Notes under the pieces: model-generated
What the model saw: only the letters and a program-made list of their open reading frames with translations
Databases searched by the model: none
Told to the model about the DNA's origin: nothing
Made by a program: the position numbers and the translations under genes
Part shown: positions 27,689 to 36,660 of the stretch, piece by piece
Layout of the letters: the number at the start of each line of letters is the position of its first letter
Position numbering within the stretch: the stretch's first letter is position 1
NCBI GenBank assembly: GCA_045641065.1
Contig: JAZUGF010000006.1
Location: 1-64,000, forward strand
From: UBA1723 sp045641065
GTDB lineage: Bacteria; Bacteroidota; Bacteroidia; Bacteroidales; Paludibacteraceae
Reading direction: 5' to 3'
Length of the DNA: 64,000 nt

Positions 27689-27725
27689 CAAAGCCCACTT
27701 CAACATGACAGAAGCAGGCTTTATT
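27689..27725. terminator. Intrinsic terminator between envelope genes
   Basis: AAAGCC-CACTTC ... GAAG-CA-GGCTTT with T-runs both ways, between the stop at 27756 and the next start at 27662. Confidence 0.6.
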
Positions 27726-27755
27726 TTTAGAAGATTTATTCGTTTAATTCATATT

Positions 27756-28778
27756 TTATTTTTCTCCTATCACAAGATTAGCCTCACCAAGTCCACGAAC
27801 CATAACCTTAGAAGTGACATCGTACTTAGACTTCAAATGCTTGCGAAGCGCAGTGGCAAAAGCACGAGCATCAACTCCATCTCCTTGATCATCTAACAAT
27901 GGAACTCTAATCTGTTCGAACTGAGCTGTAGTCTCTGTATTATCAGACAAATTGAAAGCTCCATTTACAGTGTTCTGTTTCATCCATTTCTGAATCACAT
28001 CAATGAACTCATCTCCATTCTCATCCTCAGTCTCAAGATTAACCGGAGAATTATCCCAAATTTTAATTCTCATAGTAATCTCACGACCAACTTTGCTCAT
28101 ATCAACATACCATTTAATCAACTGCTTATCAAACTCGTTAATATGCTTTTCCATCTCTGTAGCAATAATTCGAGGAACAATTTCATTAGATGGATCAGAA
28201 ATTGCTGTACTTGTTGCAATTCTCTTATTAGTATAAGAATCGAAAGCTTCAACTGTAAATTCTATTGATTTTTTGTCACCTTCGTTTCTTTCAATCCATC
28301 CAATTTGGACGATCACATCTGACTTTGTTTTTCTTTTCAAGATATCAAGAGGAGTCTCTTTCAACTCAGCGCCAGAAGTACTCGACTTGGTAACATTATC
28401 CTCTGCCTCCTTAGTCTTAAGTGACTTTAACTCCTGCTGACAATCTTTCAATGAATAATTCAATGAGGTCATGCGTTGACCGATATTACTAATAACACCA
28501 GGAAGGTCATTGTCACCTAGAAAAGCAGCTTCATAATTGGGAACCTTAATAGTCTCACCATCCAAAGTAACAAAATCCTTACTATAACCATGATTGATAC
28601 ACCACTTATCACTTGGCACAATCATTAATGTCGGCTTCTTTACATTCGATGCTACTAACTCCGATCTTGCACCTTCTTCTTCCTTCTGAGACACCTCAGT
28701 TGAAGAAGAACCACTACCACCCGAGCAAGAAGCAAACATTACCACCAACGCAGAATAAAATACTTTACTAAATTTCAT
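27756..28778 (-). CDS. Lipoprotein, paralog of the adjacent membrane-anchored protein
   Basis: 340 residues. Lipoprotein signal MKFSKVFYSALVVMFASC (Cys 18). The mature domain begins KKPTLMIVPSDKWCINHG, a start I associate with a Bacteroidetes domain of unknown function (possibly DUF6175, from memory). DVIVQIGWIERNEGD and MVRGLGEANLVIGEK near the end are further landmarks. About 300 residues are closely similar to the protein encoded 12 bp upstream, which carries an inner-membrane helix instead of a lipid anchor. No catalytic motif was recognised. Confidence 0.75.
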   Translation of the reverse strand: MKFSKVFYSALVVMFASCSGGSGSSSTEVSQKEEEGARSELVASNVKKPTLMIVPSDKWCINHGYSKDFVTLDGETIKVPNYEAAFLGDNDLPGVISNIGQRMTSLNYSLKDCQQELKSLKTKEAEDNVTKSSTSGAELKETPLDILKRKTKSDVIVQIGWIERNEGDKKSIEFTVEAFDSYTNKRIATSTAISDPSNEIVPRIIATEMEKHINEFDKQLIKWYVDMSKVGREITMRIKIWDNSPVNLETEDENGDEFIDVIQKWMKQNTVNGAFNLSDNTETTAQFEQIRVPLLDDQGDGVDARAFATALRKHLKSKYDVTSKVMVRGLGEANLVIGEK

Positions 28779-28790
28779 ATTAATTAATAT

Positions 28791-30080
28791 TTACTTTTCG
28801 CCTATAACTATATTAGCCTCACTAAGTCCACGAACCATAACTTTAGATGTCACTCCATAATTTGAACTTAAATACTTACGCAACATTGTTGCAAAAGCAC
28901 GAGCATCAACAGCGTTACCCTGATCATCCACAAGAGGGACACGAATCTGCTCAAATTGAGCTGTAGTCTCTGTATTATCAGACAAATTGAAAGCTCCATT
29001 TACAGTATTTTTCTTCATCCAGTTCTGGATAACATCTATGAATTCTTCGCCAGACTCAGTTTCAGTTTCAAGATTTATTGGAGAGTTATCCCAAACCTTT
29101 ACTCTTAATGAAATCTCTCTTCCTACATTCTTTGTATCTATAAACCACTTAATCATCTGTGAATCGAACGCATCAATATGCTTTTCCATCTCTGTTGCAA
29201 TAATACGTGGTACAATTTCATCTACGGCATCAGAAATTGCATGAGAAGTTGCAATTCTCTTATTTGTATAAGAATCAAAAGCCTCTATTGTAAATTCAAC
29301 GGACTTCTTACTTGACAACAACGAATTTTCATTTCTCTCAATCCAACCAATCTGAATGATTATATCAGCCTTAGAAACTCTCTTTAACATATCAAGAGGT
29401 GTCTCTTTTAGTTCAGCACCGCTTTTCGTTGACTTTGTCACTTTATCTTCTGCACCCTTAGTTTTAATACCAGACAACTCATGCTGACAATCCTTTAAAG
29501 AGTAATTCAATGAAGTCATACGCTGACCTACATTACTAATAACTCCAGGAAGGTCATCACTTCCAATGAAAGCAGCTTCATAATCTGGAACTTTAATTTT
29601 TTCACCATCCATGGCAACAAATTCCTTTGTGAATCCATGATCAATACACCACTTATCACTAGGAATCACCATTAGTACAGGCTTCTTTACTCCTGACGAC
29701 ACCAACTCTTCTCTAGCCTCTGCAATTTTTGCAGCTGCTTCTTCTGCAGCTAGTTCTTCTTCTGATGGAGCAAAAAGCCAAACATAAACACCATACCACA
29801 AAAAGATGTTAGCGATTAGTGAAATCACTATTCCAACAATCATAAACGGTCTTTCCTTCTTTTCGGTTTGCTTATCTTTCTCCTTTTTAGAATAAGCATC
29901 ATCAAAATATGATCTATATTTCTTATCTAATAACTGATAAACATTATCTCTTTCTTCTGGGAAATTATCATAAACATAACGAACAAAATCATCAATCTGA
30001 TCCTCGATTTCCTCTTGATCTCGTAAACTTCTTAGTTTATCGTTTAATAACGAAACTCTATCCTCTAATTTTGCATTCAT
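28791..30080 (-). CDS. Membrane-anchored paralog of the adjacent lipoprotein
   Basis: 429 residues. The N-terminal 78 residues are charged and helical (LEDRVSLLNDKLRSLRDQEE). One transmembrane helix (about 80-105, IVGIVISLIANIFLWYGVYV) follows, then an Ala/Glu-rich helix, then the same domain as the neighbouring lipoprotein, from KKPVLMVIPSDKWCIDHG to MVRGLSEANIVIGEK. The topology suggests a cytoplasmic N-terminus and periplasmic domain. The intergenic distances (12 and 19 bp) make this the middle gene of a three-gene operon. Confidence 0.75.
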   Translation of the reverse strand: MNAKLEDRVSLLNDKLRSLRDQEEIEDQIDDFVRYVYDNFPEERDNVYQLLDKKYRSYFDDAYSKKEKDKQTEKKERPFMIVGIVISLIANIFLWYGVYVWLFAPSEEELAAEEAAAKIAEAREELVSSGVKKPVLMVIPSDKWCIDHGFTKEFVAMDGEKIKVPDYEAAFIGSDDLPGVISNVGQRMTSLNYSLKDCQHELSGIKTKGAEDKVTKSTKSGAELKETPLDMLKRVSKADIIIQIGWIERNENSLLSSKKSVEFTIEAFDSYTNKRIATSHAISDAVDEIVPRIIATEMEKHIDAFDSQMIKWFIDTKNVGREISLRVKVWDNSPINLETETESGEEFIDVIQNWMKKNTVNGAFNLSDNTETTAQFEQIRVPLVDDQGNAVDARAFATMLRKYLSSNYGVTSKVMVRGLSEANIVIGEK

Positions 30081-30099
30081 AACTACAACTTATTACAAA

Positions 30100-30768
30100 T
30101 TAAACAATCTCATACAATCGTACCCAACACTCTGGAGTCTTAAGCGAAGCACTATGACATGCCAATGCATCCTGCTTATCTATAACCCTAATGCCACTAA
30201 ACGACAAATCTCCACTACTAGAAACATTAGCAGAACATGATTCACAAGCATTTTCATAAAAAGACTTGGGAGTGTCACTAACACCAACTCCTCCAAAGAC
30301 CAATGTTCCAACGTTCCCTACCATACTATTATAGAACTTTCTTAGTTCTCCTCTATAAATTGGATTTTGCGTAGGAGAAGAAGAAGACAAGTAATTATGC
30401 ATTTCTTGGTCTGTAACATACAAAAATATCCTACGTACAGGTTTTGAAATAGAAGATGTCCACAAAGGAAGGCGCTGGATATCGTCAAATATTGCCCCCG
30501 CAGAATTGGGATGAGGGAAAGCAACATCTTTAGTATGTCTATGAAACTTAATTTCTATAGCCAAAATCTCATCTTTATCCTCATACATAAGATCAAGTTC
30601 CTTACCAGGAATACTACTGTACGGTTCTTCAAGAGAATAATTATTCAGATTGGAATCTTGCTTCAACATGGAAGCGAACCAATAAAAACGAATGTTGTCT
30701 TCAGAAAGAAATCCTTTTCGCTTTTTTAATTCGTCGCAAAAATCCTTAAAAACGACACTTAAATTCAT
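30100..30768 (-). CDS. PD-(D/E)XK-like nuclease-fold protein, 222 aa
   Basis: A soluble protein. KELDLMYEDKDEILAIEIKFHRH (about 52-74) has the D ... ExK arrangement of PD-(D/E)XK enzymes, with beta-strand spacing typical of the fold. No restriction-subunit motif was seen. It is the first gene of the operon with the two paralogous envelope proteins, an unusual pairing of a nuclease-like protein with membrane proteins. Activity is inferred from the motif only. Confidence 0.62.
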   Translation of the reverse strand: MNLSVVFKDFCDELKKRKGFLSEDNIRFYWFASMLKQDSNLNNYSLEEPYSSIPGKELDLMYEDKDEILAIEIKFHRHTKDVAFPHPNSAGAIFDDIQRLPLWTSSISKPVRRIFLYVTDQEMHNYLSSSSPTQNPIYRGELRKFYNSMVGNVGTLVFGGVGVSDTPKSFYENACESCSANVSSSGDLSFSGIRVIDKQDALACHSASLKTPECWVRLYEIV

Positions 30769-30885
30769 TCATTAACATTTTCAATCCCCCTACTCTTTTC
30801 TCGATTTTCGGTTTCCTCGTTTAGTCCATCCTTTTTGTTTTATATTTCCAAAATTAAAAGTCGAACTAATTCATCACAAAAAAAT

Positions 30886-30925
30886 GTGTGGCGGATATTT
30901 CTACATGTAGAAACATCCGCCACAC
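30886..30925 (-). terminator. Very strong terminator of the small HTH gene
   Basis: A 20-bp stem with almost no loop and one mismatch (GTGTGGCGGAT ... ATCCGCCACAC), followed on the minus strand by seven T. It lies 60 bp after the stop at 30985. Confidence 0.88.
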
Positions 30926-30984
30926 TTATATGTCGTTTGCTGATTTAGAGCATAATATCAGGAGAAATATTCGTGCTCACAATT

Positions 30985-31197
30985 CTATTCGTTATCTATC
31001 AATTCCGATATATCCTTAAAAAAATCATGACACAAAACTTCATTTATGCGTAGAAGCAGATCTGTATCTATGCTCGGTCTGCTATATATCTTATATATGT
31101 TCGTCCTATCGCAATTCAAAAGTCGTGCGAAAGCCACAACTGTCAAATCCGTATTGTTGTCCACGTAGTCTTTTATTATTTGCCCTACATGTATCAT
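30985..31197 (-). CDS. Small XRE-like helix-turn-helix protein, 70 aa
   Basis: One helix-turn-helix: DLTVVAFARLLNCDRTNIYKIY (about 17-38) has the spacing of XRE/Cro-type recognition helices. There is no partner gene, so it is probably a stand-alone regulator. A perfect inverted repeat at 31215-31235 sits 18 bp upstream, as expected for an autoregulatory operator. A strong terminator follows the gene. Confidence 0.72.
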   Translation of the reverse strand: MIHVGQIIKDYVDNNTDLTVVAFARLLNCDRTNIYKIYSRPSIDTDLLLRINEVLCHDFFKDISELIDNE

Positions 31198-31214
31198 AAT
31201 CCAATGCGTATGAA

Positions 31215-31235
31215 TTCGAATTCCCCCAATTCGAA
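31215..31235. promoter_or_regulatory. Candidate operator for the HTH protein
   Basis: TTCGAATT-CCCCC-AATTCGAA, a perfect 8-bp inverted repeat with 5-bp spacer, 18-38 bp upstream of the HTH start codon. Confidence 0.55.
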
Positions 31236-31614
31236 CCTATCAAACACAAAAAAAAGCGTGGGAGATCTCATTTACTCGTCCACGCAGCTGAAGGTCTTCG
31301 CATTACCCGATCAAAGTATAGACGAGCAACGCAGAAGCCCACGCATAAGTATATAAACCCACGCACCTTGGCACACACCAAGGCACAATGAGAGTAAATA
31401 CACCCATCGTAGACATCTATCGTTGCTTTGATCTTTGACTTTAATCGAAAAGTTGCGAAGTTTTCAGCTGCCAAGAGACAAAGCGCAAATAAACGCCTTT
31501 CTAAAATATGTCGACGATATCCCCACCCACCCGAAGGCTTCTGCAGGAAATATCAACGCAAAATTACTTTTTTGCTGTTAAAAATCAAAATAAAATCAAT
31601 GAGGCAAAATAAAT

Positions 31615-31638
31615 AGAGACGCGATCCCCTCGCGTCTC
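31615..31638. repeat. REP-like palindrome (GAGACGCGA type)
   Basis: AGAGACGCGATCCCCTCGCGTCTCT, directly after the radA stop. It may double as a weak terminator. Confidence 0.65.
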
Positions 31639-31644
31639 TACCCT

Positions 31645-33024
31645 TTACGCAAACAAAATCTTGAATGCGTCTTCCACTTTTTCCGCCGTCAAAACTTGTA
31701 TTTGTCGTTCGGATAAATCTATATTCTTGAACTTTGGAATCACGATTTTCTTGAATCCAAGTTTCTCGGCTTCCTGTATTCTCTGCTCTATTCTGTTGAT
31801 TGGACGTATCTCTCCAGACAATCCGATCTCTCCAGCCAAACATACACTCGGATCTATCGCTATATCCATGTTCGACGAGAGGATTGCGCTAATCACTGCT
31901 AAATCCAACGCTGGATCGTTGACCTTCAATCCTCCGGCAATATTCAAAAAGACGTCTTTCTGCGACAACTTGAACCCTACTCTCTTCTCCAACACTGCCA
32001 ACAACATATTCAATCGGCGGACGTCAAAACCTGTGGCTGAACGCTGTGGTGTACCATACGCTGCGGTGCTCACCAATGCCTGCACCTCAATCAACAATGG
32101 TCGGATGCCCTCTATCATGGCTCCGATAGCCGTACCACTCAATCCAAGATTATTGTGGGACAAGAGCATCTCTGATGGGTTGGAAACTTCTCTCAATCCA
32201 CTGTGCTGCATCTCGAAGATTCCAATCTCCGACGTGCTTCCAAATCGGTTTTTGATGGCACGTAGGATGCGATACATATAGTGTTGGTCTCCTTCAAACT
32301 GGATCACTGTGTCGACGATGTGCTCCAAAATCTTCGGTCCGGCAATCGTACCGTCTTTCGTGATATGGCCGATCATCAAAACTGGTGTGTTGCTCTCTTT
32401 TGCATAACGCAAAATTTGAGCTGCACATTCTCTCACCTGCGAAACACTTCCTGCCGCACTCTCCACCAATTCCGTCTCAATTGTCTGAACAGAGTCGATG
32501 ATTAACAATTCCGGCTGAACATTCTTTATATGAGTAAAGATTCTTTCAAGTGAATTGTCGCTGACGAAATAACACTGTTTGTTGGCGTATGACCCAAGTC
32601 GCTCCGCACGCATCTTCAACTGGTTAAGGCTCTCCTCACCTGATACATACAGCGTCTTCTTGCCTTCAATGTTTAGCACCACCTGTAGAACCAACGTACT
32701 CTTTCCTATACCGGGTTCTCCACCAATCAACACCATCGAACCAGGCACAAGTCCACCGCCAAGTACACGGTTGAACTCGGCACATTTGGTATCAAACCTC
32801 ACCTCCTGCGTCACCTCGATATTATCAATCAAAACTGGGCGTGTACGCTCGTCGCTCGCAGAGACAATCGAAACTCCCTTCTTAATAGTAGACGACGCGG
32901 GGGCTTTATTCACCACCTCCTCGACGAAGGTATTCCATTCTCCACAAGCGGGGCATTTGCCAAGCCACTTGCTCGACTCGTTGCCACAGTTTTGGCAGAA
33001 AAAGACACTTTTCAGTTTTGCCAT
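31645..33024 (-). CDS. radA: DNA repair protein RadA
   Basis: 459 residues, the usual length. The N-terminal C4 zinc finger is CQNCGNESSKWLGKCPAC. Walker A is GGEPGIGKSTLVLQ (about 87-100), Walker B LLIIDSVQT, and the RadA-specific motif KNRFGSTSEIG is present. A Lon-like C-terminal domain follows. RadA is a hexameric motor that aids branch migration in recombination. Start at 33024. Confidence 0.96.
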   Translation of the reverse strand: MAKLKSVFFCQNCGNESSKWLGKCPACGEWNTFVEEVVNKAPASSTIKKGVSIVSASDERTRPVLIDNIEVTQEVRFDTKCAEFNRVLGGGLVPGSMVLIGGEPGIGKSTLVLQVVLNIEGKKTLYVSGEESLNQLKMRAERLGSYANKQCYFVSDNSLERIFTHIKNVQPELLIIDSVQTIETELVESAAGSVSQVRECAAQILRYAKESNTPVLMIGHITKDGTIAGPKILEHIVDTVIQFEGDQHYMYRILRAIKNRFGSTSEIGIFEMQHSGLREVSNPSEMLLSHNNLGLSGTAIGAMIEGIRPLLIEVQALVSTAAYGTPQRSATGFDVRRLNMLLAVLEKRVGFKLSQKDVFLNIAGGLKVNDPALDLAVISAILSSNMDIAIDPSVCLAGEIGLSGEIRPINRIEQRIQEAEKLGFKKIVIPKFKNIDLSERQIQVLTAEKVEDAFKILFA

Positions 33025-33082
33025 ACAGATTTCTATATCTAAAAACGGGCAGGTTTATAGCCTGCCCATATAATATTAGGAA

Positions 33083-33736
33083 TTACCACTCGTAATTAAT
33101 AGAAGAATCGTCGTAGTAGTACTCGTCTTCCTCTCTCTTTGGTTTTGGATGTGTACGGTTGTAATAAACAGGAACAAACAAATCCACTTTTACACGGATG
33201 CCATCAATTTCACCCGGTTTGAAAATCGGCAAATCACTCATGATTTCCAATGCCTCTGTGTCGTATTCCTCACACACTCCTTTCACAATCTCCGGATTCA
33301 CAGCCAAACCACATCGGTCAATTGTCACTTTTACCAATACTGTTCCTTTAAGCAGGTATTGTAAATCAGTTCCGTCTGGACCTTTTCCCACTGCTACAGA
33401 ATCTACAACCTCCACACCTTTTTGATGATGGAAGACGTAACGTGAAAATTCAACCTCTCCTCCTCCTGGAAAAATCGGCAATATCAAACCAGGCTTTTTC
33501 TTCTCTGAATTATAGATCTCCGAGGGTTGATTATCCTCACATCCTGGATATAGGTTGACGAAGCGGTCGTAACGGTCGGGAACCTCATTACTTTCTCCAC
33601 CACCTCCATAAGGATTGCCATCTTCGTCACTATATTCGCTATAGTCGTCGCTACTGCTTCCGTCGTCGTATTCATCTTGCGCGAATGATGCAAATGAACA
33701 CATTGCAGCAATTATCAAAAAACAAAGTTTCTTCAT
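33083..33736 (-). CDS. Secreted TonB C-terminal domain protein
   Basis: 217 residues from ATG 33736 (MKKLCFLIIAAMCSFASFAQ, signal peptide). A longer frame from 33787 only translates the upstream REP-like palindrome. An acidic and Tyr/Ser-rich stretch (about 21-60) is followed by a TonB_C-like domain (about 105-205, LKGTVLVKVTIDRCG). There is no N-terminal membrane anchor or Pro-rich spanner as in true TonB, so it probably works wholly in the periplasm or outer membrane. Partner unknown. Confidence 0.75.
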   Translation of the reverse strand: MKKLCFLIIAAMCSFASFAQDEYDDGSSSDDYSEYSDEDGNPYGGGGESNEVPDRYDRFVNLYPGCEDNQPSEIYNSEKKKPGLILPIFPGGGEVEFSRYVFHHQKGVEVVDSVAVGKGPDGTDLQYLLKGTVLVKVTIDRCGLAVNPEIVKGVCEEYDTEALEIMSDLPIFKPGEIDGIRVKVDLFVPVYYNRTHPKPKREEDEYYYDDSSINYEW

Positions 33737-33762
33737 AGTCGATTCATATATCAGATTCGTAG

Positions 33763-33783
33763 GGGCAGGTTTGAAACCTGCCC
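33763..33783. repeat. REP-like perfect palindrome
   Basis: GGGCAGGTTTGAAACCTGCCC preceded by GTAG. Translated, it creates the spurious RAGFKPAPT peptide often seen in over-extended gene models. Confidence 0.75.
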
Positions 33784-33820
33784 GCAAATAATTATAAAGT
33801 CGTATCTTTAGACAATATTA

Positions 33821-36514
33821 TTAAAATAGAGTCAACTGACCATTTTCATCAGTAGGCAAATTTGACTTATCATCGTTGTCGACGTCGTTGTTATCGTTTT
33901 CGTCTTCGTTTTCGTCAGAGATCTCTTCCTCCTCTGGTTCTGGATCAGGAACCTTTGTTGGCTCCAACTCCTCAACTCCATCAACCACCCAAGACGGATG
34001 AATTCTCTTTCCTTTCGCCTTCACTCCCTTAACTGCGATAAACTCCTCTACTCCAAAATCAATCTCCATTGGGGCACGTTGTGCATCGTTGCCTCCAAAA
34101 TTAACTTTCAAATGAGGGTAGACGGTAGGTGAGATAAGCAATATCTTGCTATTTGGATTGTCTCCGATAAACGATGTCGGCTTAGCAGTGACGTCGAACA
34201 TGAATCGTTTGATATATGCGTATTTCTCATTTGCGTCGTACAAGCAGACTGTCCAAACCTTCTCTGGATCCAATTTCTCCACAAACATCACATCCTCTGG
34301 GAAGTGCAATGTGTCCTCAAATCCAGTCATATAGTATTCACCACCCTTAGTAACTACAAGCAGTTTATCTTCCGACAAGAATTCGCCAAGATAATCTCCA
34401 TGATTATCGTAATTGATACGAAGCACATCCGGATCAAACCATACATTTCGTCCTCCCATTGTGCTCGAACCCTTAGCCTTCATCGTGATTGAGAAGATCT
34501 CATTCTTCGTCAACATCTTACCAAGCGACGCACGTCCCTTGATTGCGATGTCAGCAAAGTTACGGTCCATAGCAGCCACCTTCAAACGCAATTTTGGTTT
34601 TAGTTTGACGTGGATAACCTCTGCCTCCGCATTCTTGTTTGCTGTGAAGTAAAGGATCTTAGAGCCAGCTTCTCCCTGTGTTATATCATAGTCTTTATCA
34701 CGAGTGACTCCCGTGATAGAGAAACGTTTCATGTAAGTCGGTCCAAGTTTACCATTTCTGTAGACGACGTTATATACCATACGTTTGTCGTTCTTCTTGA
34801 ACACATTAACATATAGGATATTCTTGCCGACATACTCTTTCGCCTTAACCTTGACAATCTTATATTTACCATCCTTGAAGATGACAAGCACATCGTCAAT
34901 CTCCGAACATGGGCAAACATATTCTGCCTCACCCTTCTTCAATCCGTAACCTACGAAGCCTTCTTCACGGTTGACATACAACTTCTCGTTTGCCTCGACA
35001 ACCTTGGCAGCAGCCACAGTATCAAATACACGGATCTCAGTCTTACGTGGATGATCAGCACCGTATTTCTCCTTAAGCATCGCAAACCAGTTGATTGTAT
35101 ACTCAACAAGATGCTTCAAGTTGTGGTCTATCTTGGCAATCTGCTCCTTAATCTCAAAGATGATCTTATCAGCATCGTCGGAACTGAACTTCAAGATTCT
35201 ACGCATCTTGATTTCCATCAAACGTAGGATATCCTCGCGAGTAACCTCACGTACAAAATCAGCTACGAATGGCTTCAAGCGTTTGTCAACGTGAGCCACA
35301 GCAGCATCCATATCCTTCGCGTTTTCAAATTCCTTATCCTTATAGATACGGTTTTCAATGAATATCTTTTCTAGTGAGCAGAAGTGCAATTTCTCAAGCA
35401 ACTCTCCCTTTTCATACTCCAACTCCTTACGAAGCAACTCCTTAGTATGTTCGGCGGAGAATTTAAGCAATTCAGAGACATTAGTGAATATCGGATGTTT
35501 GTCCTTGATGACGCTGCAATAAGGTGAGATTCTCTTTTCACAGATATTCAACGCATAAAGAGCATCGATCATCTTGTCTGAACTTGTCTTGTCAGAAAGA
35601 TGCAGGATGATTTTCACCTCTGAAGATGTCTCATCCACAATATTCTTGATGCTGATCTTTCCCTTATCGTTGGCAGCGATGATCTTCTCTTTTAGCTCCT
35701 CCGTCTTCATTCCATACGGAAGGTCGGTGATCACCAACGTCTTATTATCGATTTTGCTAATGTGGCTTCTCACACGAAGCACACCGCCTCTTTCTCCGTC
35801 ATTATATCTCTGGACGTCGCACATACCTCCTGTTGGAAAGTCGGGATACAAAGTGAACTCCTCACCTTTTAGGTAGGCGATGGCAGCATCCAAGATCTCA
35901 TTGAAGTTGTGTGGCATAATCTCCGTCTTCAATGTGACGGCGATACCTGTCGCACCCTGAGCCAAAAGCAACGGGAATTTTACAGGCAAGGTGATAGGTT
36001 CATTCTTTCTTCCGTCGTATGATTTCTTCCAATCTGTGATCTGCGGACAGAACACGACGTCTAGAGCAAATTTCGAAAGACGAGCCTCAATGTAACGTGG
36101 GGCAGCAGCGTCGTCGCCGGTAAGAATATTACCCCAGTTTCCCTGAGCATCGATAAGCAGGTCTTTCTGGCCCAACTCAACGAGTGCACCATAGATAGAC
36201 GCATCACCGTGAGGGTGATACTGCATCGCCTGACCCACGATATTAGCCACCTTATTGTAGCGTCCATCGTGGATAGTCTTCATCGTATGCATGATACGAC
36301 GTTGCACAGGTTTGAAACCATCTTCAATATATGGGATTGCACGGTCGGTGATTACATAAGAGGCATAATCCAAAAACCATTGCTGATACATACCACCAAG
36401 ATGCAGACGCGCATCCTCGCTGTTCATATCAGTAACGACATAGTTGGAATGGCCCATGTTCTCTACATCACCACCGGTCTCAAGGTCATCTATGTTCTCG
36501 TCTTCTTTGCTCAT
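33821..36514 (-). CDS. parC: DNA topoisomerase IV subunit A / gyrase A family
   Basis: 897 residues. The breakage-reunion domain carries the active-site Tyr in APRYIEARLSKF (about 139), preceded by HPHGDASIYGALV. A coiled coil (about 370-480) and the C-terminal beta-propeller follow. The long acidic tail (EEEEISDENEDENDNNDVD) is partly encoded by TTTTCG hexamers (33896-33916). The N-terminal layout resembles the Bacteroidetes ParC type rather than GyrA; no GyrA-box is obvious. parE is not adjacent. A TATATTTG -7 box lies at 36541-36548. Confidence 0.9.
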   Translation of the reverse strand: MSKEDENIDDLETGGDVENMGHSNYVVTDMNSEDARLHLGGMYQQWFLDYASYVITDRAIPYIEDGFKPVQRRIMHTMKTIHDGRYNKVANIVGQAMQYHPHGDASIYGALVELGQKDLLIDAQGNWGNILTGDDAAAPRYIEARLSKFALDVVFCPQITDWKKSYDGRKNEPITLPVKFPLLLAQGATGIAVTLKTEIMPHNFNEILDAAIAYLKGEEFTLYPDFPTGGMCDVQRYNDGERGGVLRVRSHISKIDNKTLVITDLPYGMKTEELKEKIIAANDKGKISIKNIVDETSSEVKIILHLSDKTSSDKMIDALYALNICEKRISPYCSVIKDKHPIFTNVSELLKFSAEHTKELLRKELEYEKGELLEKLHFCSLEKIFIENRIYKDKEFENAKDMDAAVAHVDKRLKPFVADFVREVTREDILRLMEIKMRRILKFSSDDADKIIFEIKEQIAKIDHNLKHLVEYTINWFAMLKEKYGADHPRKTEIRVFDTVAAAKVVEANEKLYVNREEGFVGYGLKKGEAEYVCPCSEIDDVLVIFKDGKYKIVKVKAKEYVGKNILYVNVFKKNDKRMVYNVVYRNGKLGPTYMKRFSITGVTRDKDYDITQGEAGSKILYFTANKNAEAEVIHVKLKPKLRLKVAAMDRNFADIAIKGRASLGKMLTKNEIFSITMKAKGSSTMGGRNVWFDPDVLRINYDNHGDYLGEFLSEDKLLVVTKGGEYYMTGFEDTLHFPEDVMFVEKLDPEKVWTVCLYDANEKYAYIKRFMFDVTAKPTSFIGDNPNSKILLISPTVYPHLKVNFGGNDAQRAPMEIDFGVEEFIAVKGVKAKGKRIHPSWVVDGVEELEPTKVPDPEPEEEEISDENEDENDNNDVDNDDKSNLPTDENGQLTLF

Positions 36515-36540
36515 ACACTAAATATTACATAAATTGCCTC

Positions 36541-36548
36541 CAAATATA
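36541..36548 (-). promoter_or_regulatory. -7 box for parC
   Basis: TATATTTG (minus), 26 bp upstream of the parC ATG, divergent to the MFS promoter. Confidence 0.5.
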
Positions 36549-36592
36549 CAAAAAAATCGGGAAAAGGGAAAGTGGATTTCTCATTTTATGTT

Positions 36593-36624
36593 TTTGGCTA
36601 TGCTTACATATTTTAGTAATTTTG
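36593..36624 (+). promoter_or_regulatory. MFS gene promoter
   Basis: TTTG (36593-36596), 20 bp, TAATTTTG (36617-36624): full -33/-7 pair. It overlaps the TTG at 36622, excluding that as the start codon. Confidence 0.72.
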
Positions 36625-36660
36625 CACAATCATATTGAGAATTGTTTGATTAAAGAGATG

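Larger units (their letters stand above)
31198..31644. other. 447-bp region without a convincing gene
   Basis: Apart from the operator-like palindrome (31215-31235) and a REP-like palindrome (31615-31638) I see no gene. Several CCACGCA words occur between 31260 and 31370. Open frames on both strands here are short, lack family signatures and overlap each other. Confidence 0.5.

Noticed and set aside
31268..31616. Short overlapping frames on both strands in the 447-bp gap
   Set aside because: No ribosome-binding site, no family resemblance, and mutual overlap.
33737..33787. Extension of the TonB-domain protein starting MRAGFKPAPT
   Set aside because: It is translation of a REP-like palindrome; the signal peptide begins at 33736.
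36622..36660. TTG start for the MFS transporter
   Set aside because: It overlaps the promoter -7 box.
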